Part shown: positions 57,472 to 64,000 of the stretch, piece after piece | How the letters are laid out: each line of letters opens with the position of its first letter | Numbering within the stretch: the stretch's first letter is position 1 | Source of the DNA: CBDBJK01 sp965206395 | Lineage (GTDB): Bacteria > Chloroflexota > Dehalococcoidia > Lucifugimonadales > CATOSD01 | Assembly: GCA_965206395.1 (NCBI GenBank) | Contig: CBDBJK010000004.1 | Coordinates: forward strand, 23,867 to 87,866 | Direction: 5' to 3' | DNA length: 64,000 nt | Position numbers and translations under genes: made by a program | The notes under the pieces: generated by a model | Database searches by the model: none | What the model was told of the DNA's origin: nothing | What the model saw: the letters and a program-made list of their open reading frames with translations, nothing else

Positions 57472-58709
57472 GTGGTCCAACATCATTGAAATGAATACCA
57501 TGATAGTCATTGTTCCTCTTGGGGGTTCAATCGTAACGTTGAACCGAGGAGGAACCATGATGTCTACCAAGAAGTACCGTATCAGACTGACTACTGACGA
57601 ACAACAGGAACTCAACGCCTTGGTCTCACGCGGTCGGGCTGCGGCGTACAAACAGACCCATGCGCGCATTCTGCTGATGAGCGATGAGTCACGCTCGGAC
57701 GGGGGAATGAAGGACGCGGACATCACCAGCGCGCTCGGTGTGGGACAGTCAACAGTCGAGCGAATACGCAAGCGCTGTGTGGAGGAGGGGGTCGAGTCTG
57801 CGCTGAATCGCAAAAAGCAACTGCGTCGGCGTCAAAAGAGACTGGACGGCGAAGGTGAAGCACGGTTGATAGCGATGGCCTGCGGGGAACCGCCGGAGGG
57901 GCGTGCCAGTTGGACCCTGAAGCTGTTGGCTGACCAGTTGGTCGAGTGTGAGATAGTCGGGACCATTAGCACCGAGACGGTTCGCCAGGCGCTTAAAAAA
58001 AAAACGAACTGAAGCCGTGGCTGAAGCAGAGTTGGTGCATCCCGCCCGGTCAGAGCGCGGAGTTTGTGCGCGCGATGGAAGACGTACTGGAGGTCTACCA
58101 ACGGCCGTACGATGGGAATGAGGTTCTGGTGTGCATGGATGAGACGAGCAAACAGCAAGTCAAGGAGACGCGAGTGCCGCGTCCCGCAGCGCCCGGCTTA
58201 TCGGCGGCATACGACTACGAATACGAGCGCAATGGAGTGAGCAGCCTGTTCATGCTGTTTGCACCGTTGGACGGATGGCGCCGAGTCGAGGTCAGAGAGC
58301 GTCGCACGAAGGTGGACTGGGCGCATGTGATAAAGAAACTGGTCGACGAGGACTACCCTGACAGAGACCGGATCGTGCTGGTAATGGACAATCTCAACAC
58401 TCACAAGCTGTCCTCGCTATACGAGGCATTCGAGCCTGCTGAGGCGAGGCGTATAGCTGAGCGACTGGAGATACACTACACTCCCAAACACGGGAGTTGG
58501 TTGAATATGGCGGAGATAGAGATCGGTGTGCTGGCTCGACAGTGCCTGGACCGACGGATTGCCAATCAAGACATCCTGCGCGGCGAGGTCAATGCTTGGC
58601 AGAATCAACGCAACCGGGATGTGATACGAGTGGATTGGCGCTTCACTACCGAGGATGCGCGCATCAAGCTAAAGTCACTCTACCCATCAATACAAAAACG
58701 TTGAACCAC
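57472..58709 (+). mobile_element. IS630-family insertion sequence, copy C
   Basis: A 1238-bp copy, TA at 57470-57471 and 58710-58711, inserted in CCTAGG. It lacks the 12-bp duplication found in copies A and B and has ten A residues in the slippery run. Confidence 0.95.
57557..58704 (+). CDS. IS630-family transposase in two frames, copy C
   Basis: As in copy B, the first frame ends at 58012 in ALKKKTN and the DDE part follows in another frame to 58704 (VCMDETSK, VMDNLNTHK, GSWLNMAEIEIG). The segment before the DDE core reads RAMEDVLEVYQRP without the MEDV duplication. Confidence 0.9.
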
Positions 58710-58927
58710 TAGGTCAGAATTTTGGCCTTTCTCGCGAGCGGAACGCCTGTATAGAAGGTCAGGTGGAAGAACAGCTCTCTTATCTGAATTTGTTGAATTC
58801 GAGCTATCCAATGGATAAAAATTCTCTCCTTTTTCCAGAGGGCGGTCATCTGACTTTCTGCACCTTTTCCCAATCTAGGCTTCTCCAGAACATAAACGAG
58901 CCACTGACCGTCCACCTCTATTTTCAC
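58709..58927 (-). CDS. hypothetical short protein next to IS630 copy C
   Basis: 72 codons from a GTG, mixed charged and hydrophobic (VDGQWLVYVLEKPRLGKG, IRELFFHLTFYTGVPLA). No family recognised. The stop codon falls at the IS junction but would also be formed by the uninterrupted target. Could be a real small protein or chance. Confidence 0.25.
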   Translation of the reverse strand: MKIEVDGQWLVYVLEKPRLGKGAESQMTALWKKERIFIHWIARIQQIQIRELFFHLTFYTGVPLARKAKILT

Positions 58928-59291
58928 CCCTTGGACCTTCGTGTAGCCTATGCATTGAAGGCAACTTGGCTAGCCCAGACTGGGCGTTGTGATGACGGGC
59001 GCGATTTTAACATCTGCCATTAAAGGCGTCAAACACCAGGGAACTCAGATGACACCGAACGTGGACTTGTGGATATGGGAATGAGCGAGTTGACGAAACT
59101 GAAACACACTGCTACGTTCTCGCTCATCAATTAGTGTAAAACTTGAGTTTAGACAAAGTGGCATTATTCCGACAATGTTCGAGTAAAAAAATTGCCTGGT
59201 CAGAGCGCGGCAAAAGCAGAGCAAAACATTGTTATGGGTTCGCAGCCGATACTACTGCCAAGATATGTGAAACAAGCCTTCCCTGGAGCAG
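58928..59291. other. intergenic region upstream of the double CoA-transferase gene
   Basis: AT-richer than its surroundings, with no convincing frame or structure before the promoter at 59292. Confidence 0.35.
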
Positions 59292-59320
59292 TTGACGCGA
59301 TAGAGGGGCGTTGCTACACT
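59292..59320 (+). promoter_or_regulatory. promoter TTGACG-N17-TACACT of the double CoA-transferase gene
   Basis: TTGACG at 59292-59297 and TACACT at 59315-59320 with a 17-base spacer, 84 bases before the ATG. The flanking bases (AGTTGACG, GCTACACTCG) resemble those at 9552-9582. Confidence 0.75.
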
Positions 59321-59404
59321 CGCGTCATCATGCTGGTTGGTGGGCTTGGCAATAAGTAAACCTGTTCTGAAGAAAGTCCTCGTTCACAGGTAAAGGAGGC
59401 GAAC

Positions 59405-61954
59405 ATGCCGGAAAGTAAGACCACTGATTCCGCGCTGCGCAACTGTCGAGTCCTCGACCTGACCGAAGGCGGATTCAACTGGTGTGGTAAGGTGCTGGCC
59501 GACCTTGGGGCCGACGTTATCAAGGTGGAACCTCCCGGTGGCAGCCCCACCAGAGACAGAGGCCCTTTCTACAAAGATGAGCCTCATCGAGAGCGCAGCC
59601 TGTTCTGGTACTCCTATTGTATGAACAAACGCGGGATTACGCTCGACCTGGAAAACCCACATGGTCAGGAGCAACTCAGAAAACTTGCGGCAAAGGCGGA
59701 CATAGTTATTGAATCATTCACACCTAGACACATAACAAGGCTGGGCCTGGGTTATGAGAGCATTAACCGCATCAACCCCGGCATCATTATGACCTCAATT
59801 ACGCCATTCGGCCAATCGGGGCCTTACGCTCACTACAAGGCCACCGACTTGATAGGCTGGTCTATGGGGGGGATGCAGTACGTCGGCGGCGACGATGATC
59901 GTCCACCAGCTAGAATAAGCGTGCCACAGGCTGAGCTTCAGGCGGGCGCGCAGGCCGCCGCAGGCTCAATGATAGCCTATTGGCACCGTCAGCAGACAGG
60001 CGAAGGCCAGCATGTGGACGTATCCATGCAGATAGCTGTGATCTGGACTCTCATGAACGCTACACCACTTCCGCCACTTCACAAGATTAACGCTGAAAGA
60101 GGCGGAGCATACCTACGGCTCGGCCCTGTAACTGTAAGGGCTGTGTTTCCCTGTAAAGATGGCTACGTTAGTGCGCTCGTTATTGGAGGGTTGCTCGGCG
60201 GTAGCTCTACCAAAGCGTTAGTCGAGTGGATGGATGAGGAAGGCTCCGCCCCGGACTTCATGAAGGAACGAGACTGGACTGCCTGGGTGATACCTGAGGT
60301 GTTTGCGCAGGGTGAGGAAGGCGAGAGGGACATCAGAGCCGTTGAAAAGCATGTGACTGATTTCTTCACCACCAAGACCAAAGCGGAGATATTCGACCGC
60401 GCTCTCACGTCGCGCATTCTGGTTGCGCCGTGCAACACCGTACAGGACATCTGGGAAAACCCTCAACTCAAAGCTAGAGATTTCTGGACAGACGTGCCTC
60501 ATCCCGAGCTTGACGCCGTGCTAACCTATCCAGGCCCGTACATCAAGCTCAGCGAAACTCCCATCAGGGCTAGGCGTCGCGCGCCTCTCATCGGAGAACA
60601 CAACGACGAGGTGTTCGGCGAATGGCTGGTACCTTCTGCAGAAACCTCAAGGCCCGCCCAAGAGTCGTCAAGTGACGCAAGACCATCTAGCTTTGGTACT
60701 CCTTCGAAGATGCCGCTTGAGGGCGTCAAAGTATTGGATTTCACGTGGGTCGGCGTTGGTCCCATCACGATGAAATATTTTGCCGACCATGGGGCAGAGG
60801 TCATTCACGTAGAGTCGGTCACTCGCCCTGACGTATTACGAAGTGTGATGCCATTTAAGGACGCTGAACCAGGTTTCAACAGGAGTCAATTTCCCGCCAA
60901 CTATAACACGAGCAAGTACGGTCTGGGTCTGAACATGGCGAAACCAGAGGCTCGCGAACTGGTAAACCGCCTCATTACAGAATGGCGGCCCGACATCATT
61001 GCCGAGAGCTTCACCCCCAAGGCTATGCGCAACTGGGGCCTGGACTACGAGAGCGTAAAGAAGCTAAGGCCTGATATCGTCTACTTCAGCACGTGTCAGC
61101 AAGGGCAGACCGGCCCTCACGCCATGTATGCGGGATATGGTCAACTGGCAGCTGCGCTTGCCGGATACTATAACATTACCGGCTGGCCCGATAGAGAACC
61201 TGCCGCGCCATACGGGGCTTACTCAGACTTCATTAACCCACCCAACGCCCTCGCCGCAGTCATTTCGGCTCTGGAGTTTCGTCGCCGAACTGGCAAAGGA
61301 CAACACCTCGACCTTTCTCAATTCGAGTGCGCTACCCAGTTCATGACACCTGCCATCATGGACTTCGTTATCAATGGGCGCATCATGGGTCGGAAAGGCA
61401 ACAGCGATGATGAGTACGCTCCTCATGGGGTCTATCCGTGTAAAGAAGAGGAACGCCCCCTAACTGGCATGGGTCAGTCCTGGTGCGCCATCGAGGTAAG
61501 TTCGGATGAGGAGTGGAAGGCCCTATGTAGTGCCATGGGAAGCCCAGCATGGGCCAATGATGTTCGGTTTTCGACGTTCGAGGGCCGAATGGGTCACGAA
61601 GAAGAGATTGACCGTCTGCTAGGGGAGTGGACTGCTCAATATGAAGCTCAGGAATTAATGAATCTGCTTCAGGAGGCGGGTGTCCCTGCTGGAGCAGTCC
61701 AGAGCCAGGCCGACCTGCGGGAAGACCCGCAGCTACAACACCAGGGCTTTTTTCAGTGGCTCGACCACACGGAATGCGGCCCGATGCCCTACGATGGCCT
61801 CCAATTTCTTCTGTCAAAAACACCTGGAAAGCTGCGGATGCCACATGCACTGGTAGGTGAGCATAACGAGTTTGTTGTGAAGGAGCTTCTACTCCTATCT
61901 GACGACGAGATTGCTGACTTGGTAATAAAAGAGGTCTTGGAGACATCGTTCTAG
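59405..61954 (+). CDS. tandem CaiB/BaiF CoA-transferase fusion protein
   Basis: An 849-residue protein with two complete class III CoA-transferase domains (about 10-410 and 436-845) joined by a Ser/Pro/Ala-rich linker. Domain 1: RVLDLTEGGFNWCGKVLA, GADVIKVEPPGG, TPFGQSGPYAHY; at the catalytic position it has PQAELQAGAQ, so Glu177 replaces Asp. Domain 2: VKVLDFTWVGVGPITMKYFA, AEVIHVES, the segment YNTSKYGLGLNM; the catalytic aspartate is kept in GAYSDFINPPNA, followed by TGKGQHLDLSQFE. Active members of this family are interlocked dimers, so a fusion of one altered and one normal domain could form an intramolecular heterodimer. ATG has AAAGGAGG upstream. Confidence 0.9.
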   Translation: MPESKTTDSALRNCRVLDLTEGGFNWCGKVLADLGADVIKVEPPGGSPTRDRGPFYKDEPHRERSLFWYSYCMNKRGITLDLENPHGQEQLRKLAAKADIVIESFTPRHITRLGLGYESINRINPGIIMTSITPFGQSGPYAHYKATDLIGWSMGGMQYVGGDDDRPPARISVPQAELQAGAQAAAGSMIAYWHRQQTGEGQHVDVSMQIAVIWTLMNATPLPPLHKINAERGGAYLRLGPVTVRAVFPCKDGYVSALVIGGLLGGSSTKALVEWMDEEGSAPDFMKERDWTAWVIPEVFAQGEEGERDIRAVEKHVTDFFTTKTKAEIFDRALTSRILVAPCNTVQDIWENPQLKARDFWTDVPHPELDAVLTYPGPYIKLSETPIRARRRAPLIGEHNDEVFGEWLVPSAETSRPAQESSSDARPSSFGTPSKMPLEGVKVLDFTWVGVGPITMKYFADHGAEVIHVESVTRPDVLRSVMPFKDAEPGFNRSQFPANYNTSKYGLGLNMAKPEARELVNRLITEWRPDIIAESFTPKAMRNWGLDYESVKKLRPDIVYFSTCQQGQTGPHAMYAGYGQLAAALAGYYNITGWPDREPAAPYGAYSDFINPPNALAAVISALEFRRRTGKGQHLDLSQFECATQFMTPAIMDFVINGRIMGRKGNSDDEYAPHGVYPCKEEERPLTGMGQSWCAIEVSSDEEWKALCSAMGSPAWANDVRFSTFEGRMGHEEEIDRLLGEWTAQYEAQELMNLLQEAGVPAGAVQSQADLREDPQLQHQGFFQWLDHTECGPMPYDGLQFLLSKTPGKLRMPHALVGEHNEFVVKELLLLSDDEIADLVIKEVLETSF

Positions 61955-62131
61955 GAATTCTCCATACCAACGGCACTAGAGGCAGACCAGGAGAGAAAGA
62001 ACAAGTTGGCAAGAGCACTGTTTGATTCGGTATGGATTGAAAATCAAAAGGTCTTAGGTGTTACCCCAAGACCCCTACTGAAACCGTTCTTTTATTTAGC
62101 TTACTCGGAATTGTCAATCGATGTATTGCAG

Positions 62132-62209
62132 TGGCGACCCCGACCGGATTCGAACCGGCGATCTCTGCCTTGACAGGGCAGTGTGTTAAAACCACTACAC
62201 CACGGGGCC
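62132..62209 (-). tRNA. tRNA-Asp (GTC)
   Basis: Cloverleaf on the minus strand: acceptor GGCCCCG/CGGGGTC, anticodon stem-loop CTGCC-CTGTCAA-GGCAG with anticodon GTC, T loop GGTTCGAATCC, discriminator G and an encoded CCA (62134-62132). Confidence 0.97.
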
Positions 62210-62548
62210 GCGTAGGATACCAAATATAACGCCTACATGATTTTAGCCTGATGGCGACTTCAGGTCAATGACTATTTCGGGCGCACATCGCCTTTGGAAA
62301 GCCAGTGCGATCTGACCCGTGTTAGCGTAACGTGACATGAAGAGAGGGCACGCGGGTCAGACACCCGAACTATTCAGAATCGTGCGCTTAAAGCCATCAA
62401 CCGACCTCTGGTGTTGCACGATACTAAAACAGTCGAGCATCCTTTGTTGGTATGGTAGTGCCGACGTAAGCCGCCCCTACGGCATCAAATTCGGTTATCA
62501 AATGCCGTCAGAGGCAGTCGTGAAAATTCTGCGTAAGATGAAAGCTGG
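62210..62548. other. intergenic region between tRNA-Asp and the redox operon
   Basis: I find no convincing coding frame, RNA gene or terminator here on either strand. Confidence 0.35.
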
Positions 62549-62797
62549 TTATTCGGCTATGCCGACGAGCTTCAAGGCTTCGTCAATCTTTGCGGGGCTG
62601 TAACCGACAATTTTTTCGTCGCCAATTACGGTGAGCGGAGTTGTTCGGTAGCCCATGCCAATGAGATTGCTTAATGCCTCACGGTCTGTGGATATATTGT
62701 AATCCGTGAACTCCACGCCTTTTTGTGAAAGATACACTTTCACCATGTGGCAGGGGCCTCAACCGTTGGAGCTATATACCTGTATTCCGTTATCCAT
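62549..62797 (-). CDS. glutaredoxin-like selenoprotein (TGA at the first CxxC position)
   Basis: 82 residues of the NrdH/glutaredoxin type when the TGA at 62761-62759 is read through. ATG at 62797 has AAGGGAGG seven bases upstream. The N-terminus reads IQVYSSNG, then TGA, then GPCHMVKVYLSQKG, followed by YNISTDREAL and the cis-proline segment YRTTPLTVIGDEKIVGY. The family active site is CxxC after YS-x-x-x; the TGA takes the place of the nucleophilic first cysteine, giving UGPC. A 7-bp hairpin lies 15 bases after the TGA. Without read-through the only product would start at an internal ATG after the active site and would lose strand 1. It follows the reductase gene by 26 bases and is its likely redox partner. 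An ordinary Cys-to-stop mutation is the alternative. Confidence 0.82.
62725..62743 (-). promoter_or_regulatory. candidate bacterial SECIS in the glutaredoxin-like gene
   Basis: On the minus strand GTGAAAG-TGTAT-CTTTCAC forms a perfect 7-bp stem. The apical loop starts 22 nt after the TGA and has a G in its first two positions, as the bacterial SECIS consensus requires. Confidence 0.7.
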
Positions 62798-62823
62798 TTT
62801 GAGTCCTCCCTTAAAGGTGATTC

Positions 62824-63270
62824 CTATGAGTCTGATGACTGAGTTTGGTCGGTTTCTTCCCGACGCCTGGCGTTGAACTCTCGCTTACCTCCGGTGTCCG
62901 TGAACAACTCTTCGCCAACAGGCACTGCCTCGTCGACGGTCTGAACGATATCTTCACCAGCCTCGTACTTGCGAAGAAACTCTTCGCTTACGAAAAACAT
63001 TCAAATACAGAAGCCATCTCGCTCGATGTCCTCGTGGTGCCTCTCACACGGGCAAATCTTCTTGCGATCCTCAACGGGGTCGCCGCTCAGGGGCATTCAA
63101 GGGCAGTACCGATAGCCGTACTGCTTCTCGTTTTCGCCCAGACCCTGTTGGACGACCTGCACCACTTCTTCCACTGGAAAGAACTCGTATGGCCCCTTCT
63201 GGACGTATCTCTCCGAGAAGCGCACAGCACGCTGAAGCGCTTCTTCATCGGTTAGTTCGCGTGGTGGCAT
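62824..63270 (-). CDS. ferredoxin:thioredoxin reductase catalytic subunit with TGA at both disulfide positions
   Basis: 148 residues when TGA at 63099-63097 (residue 58) and 63003-63001 (residue 90) are read as amino acids. The core is YGYRYCP-x-MPLSGDPVEDRKKICPCERHHED then DIERDGFCI-x-MFF, with x at the TGAs (key residues: C56, x58, C73, C75, C88, x90). In the FTR beta family the pattern is CPC...CPC...CHC; the cysteines equivalent to 56, 73, 75 and 88 bind the [4Fe-4S] cluster and those equivalent to 58 and 90 form the catalytic disulfide. Thus only the disulfide pair is TGA. Ile89 replaces the usual His. The C-terminal 45 residues are acidic/charged. ATG at 63270 has GGAG eight bases upstream. 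Each TGA has a hairpin at SECIS distance. Likely reaction: ferredoxin electrons to a thioredoxin/glutaredoxin partner, here the next gene. Confidence 0.88.
62964..62992 (-). promoter_or_regulatory. candidate bacterial SECIS after the second TGA of the reductase gene
   Basis: On the minus strand GCGAAGA-GTT-TCTTCGC is a perfect 7-bp stem (62987-62971), extended by outer CGTA/TACG pairs. The loop GTT starts 20 nt after the TGA. Confidence 0.72.
63064..63083 (-). promoter_or_regulatory. candidate bacterial SECIS after the first TGA of the reductase gene
   Basis: On the minus strand GCGACCCC-GTT-GAGGATCGC forms a stem with one mismatch and one bulge and the same GTT loop, starting 21 nt after the TGA. 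Weaker than the other two, but with the same outer GCGA/TCGC and loop as the second one. An alternative stem CCTGAGCGG/CCGTTGAGG overlaps it. Confidence 0.55.
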
Positions 63271-63283
63271 TTAGCTTTCTCCA

Positions 63284-63568
63284 CTACTTCTTCGCTATTC
63301 TTGCCGCCGGTCCCAGCCGCATCCTGGTGTGCGCCTCGCACGGCATACCGTAGAACGACCTGGCTTGAGATTCAAGCTTCCCGATTAATGCTGGAATCGC
63401 CTGTTTCACCTCTTGCAGAGTTTTCTTTTCAGACACTTCCACACTCAACAGCGCCGCAGTCTTGCAGTCACAGCGGGCTGAAAAGAAGACCTTGTGAAAC
63501 CCAGGATTGGCTGACAGGTTCATTTTGAACCCGTTCTTCAGAGGAGTGATTCCCAACTCGGCTGGCAC
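63284..63568 (-). CDS. hypothetical protein upstream of the redox operon, 5-prime end unclear
   Basis: 94 residues from a GTG at 63568; the frame is open for about 35 more codons (with DEPDSYDEAISEEQLRSLI) but lacks a start codon there before a TAA near 63674. It has a CDC motif (SARCDCKTAALLSVEV), a lysine-rich helix and a PCEAH segment near the end. No family recognised. It ends 13 bases before the reductase start, so it is probably co-transcribed. The missing start sits beside the tRNA-Val fragment, suggesting that an integration event removed the true 5-prime end. Confidence 0.55.
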   Translation of the reverse strand: MPAELGITPLKNGFKMNLSANPGFHKVFFSARCDCKTAALLSVEVSEKKTLQEVKQAIPALIGKLESQARSFYGMPCEAHTRMRLGPAARIAKK

Positions 63569-63685
63569 AGCTTGGGATATCAGGGAGCGGAGTTGCTCCT
63601 CGCTGATCGCCTCATCGTAGCTGTCAGGCTCATCTGGTTTATCTGTAGCTTTGTCTATGTCAGGCCTCGATATAAATTAGATGAC

Positions 63686-63730
63686 TGGTGGGCGGTATAA
63701 GATTTGAACTTATGACCTCTGCGATGTCAG
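63686..63730 (-). other. 3-prime fragment of tRNA-Val (GAC), probable attachment site
   Basis: On the minus strand 45 bases match a tRNA from the anticodon loop to CCA: loop CTGACAT (anticodon GAC), stem half CGCAG, T arm ATAAG-TTCAAAT-CTTAT, acceptor half ACCGCCC, A and CCA. The 5-prime half is absent: the bases upstream do not form the matching stems. This is what integration into a tRNA 3-prime end leaves at one island border. Confidence 0.65.
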
Positions 63731-63873
63731 CGTTGACGCCATCGAAAAAGTTAAAATCCTACCTGAACCACCTTACCATTCAAGGTTTAAGTGTTAACTA
63801 TGTTAACAAAGTAGACGAACTTCTTGCAAGTTACATTGAGGTTGCGATTGAAATATCAACGGGCACTGCATAA
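63688..63873 (+). pseudogene. N-terminal fragment of a tyrosine recombinase overlapping the tRNA fragment
   Basis: 61 codons that start inside the antisense of the tRNA-Val fragment (GGIRFELMTSAMSAL) and continue as LKSYLNHLTIQGLSVNYVNK and VDELLASYIEVA, which resembles the SAM-like core-binding domain at the start of phage/Xer integrases. The frame stops at 63873 with no catalytic domain. Integrases whose first codons derive from the tRNA are common at such islands. Confidence 0.5.
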
Positions 63874-63925
63874 AAATTCCTTCTACCGTATATAAACCAC
63901 AGACCAAATACTCATTCAAGAGCTA

Positions 63926-64000
63926 GGGATACTCTGAACAAGTCTGGGCATAGTAGCATAGAGAATAGCACTGTGTTCGGGGAGATAATTGATGGACCAG
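63926..64000 (+). mobile_element. left end of an IS5-family element, cut by window edge
   Basis: Starts with GGGATACTCTGAACAAGT after TA (63924-63925), matching the terminal repeat GGGATGCTCTGAATAA of the element at 51215. A GGGGAG ribosome site and ATG at 63992 (Met-Asp-Gln) are the start of its transposase, comparable with Met-Asn-Gln at 51293. Confidence 0.8.

Noticed and set aside
62337..62603. Plus-strand frame of 88 codons downstream of tRNA-Asp
   Set aside because: Overlaps the glutaredoxin-like gene on the other strand and has no recognisable features.
62549..62746. 65-codon glutaredoxin fragment starting at an internal ATG
   Set aside because: It lacks strand 1 and half of the active site and has no ribosome site; the 62797 start with AAGGGAGG and TGA read-through explains the sequence better.
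62845..63255. 136-codon plus-strand frame opposite the reductase
   Set aside because: It is uninterrupted, but the minus strand carries the whole FTR pattern; the plus-strand frame has no family match by eye and is explained as antisense.
62549..63270. Reassignment of TGA to tryptophan or cysteine across the genome
   Set aside because: TGA serves as a terminal stop in several genes here (for example at 16251 and 6760), so a global reassignment is unlikely.

Overview
The window looks like a chromosomal segment of a Chloroflexota bacterium, most likely SAR202 or another Dehalococcoidia-like lineage. This is inferred from gene content: eight CaiB/BaiF CoA-transferase domains, an acyl-CoA carboxylase operon, a luciferase-like flavin monooxygenase, amidohydrolases, MaoC hydratases, a haloalkane dehalogenase and a reductive-dehalogenase-like protein. 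GC content is moderate. No ribosomal RNA or other strong phylogenetic marker is present, so the assignment is tentative.

Layout. 0-10.6 kb: truncated GH99-like protein, ThiO-like oxidase, a histidine phosphatase split by an IS630 element, a frameshifted carboxyltransferase, an MFS exporter split by an IS3 element, and an IS5 element lodged between a promoter and its gene. 10.6-18.5 kb: operon of two CoA-transferases, biotin carrier, biotin carboxylase and carboxyltransferase, then a reductive-dehalogenase-like gene broken by an IS5 element and a frameshift. 18.6-25 kb: two tandem MMPL/RND exporters and a VTT membrane protein. 25.3-33.2 kb: signalling cluster of a Tat lipoprotein binding protein, two sensor kinases and three response regulators, with no permease. 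33.3-48.1 kb: catabolic islands, including divergent operons around 40.1 kb, a triple RidA fusion and a DhaA-type dehalogenase. 48.2-59 kb: insertion-rich zone with a TPP enzyme carrying two back-to-back insertions, an SDR, a GIY-YIG protein, a lipoprotein and an MFS exporter. 59.4-62 kb: one polypeptide with two fused CoA-transferase domains. 62.1-64 kb: tRNA-Asp, a small redox operon, a tRNA-Val/integrase remnant and the start of another IS5-type element.

The most striking find is the redox operon at 62.5-63.3 kb. It encodes a ferredoxin:thioredoxin reductase catalytic subunit and a glutaredoxin-like protein, and both reading frames contain in-frame TGA codons exactly where redox-active cysteines belong. 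In the reductase the two TGAs fall on the two cysteines of the active-site disulfide, while the four cluster-ligand cysteines remain cysteine. In the glutaredoxin the TGA falls on the first position of CxxC. Each TGA is followed by a hairpin with its apical loop about 20-22 nt downstream, as expected of a bacterial SECIS. The simplest reading is a selenocysteine-based ferredoxin-reductase-glutaredoxin relay with a diselenide active site.

At least nine genes carry probable single-base indels and one has an in-frame amber codon. Whether these are consensus errors in the assembly or real gene decay cannot be settled from the sequence alone. Six full-length IS elements interrupt genes or regulatory regions, and in four gene interruptions removing the element with one target copy restores the reading frame across that junction.
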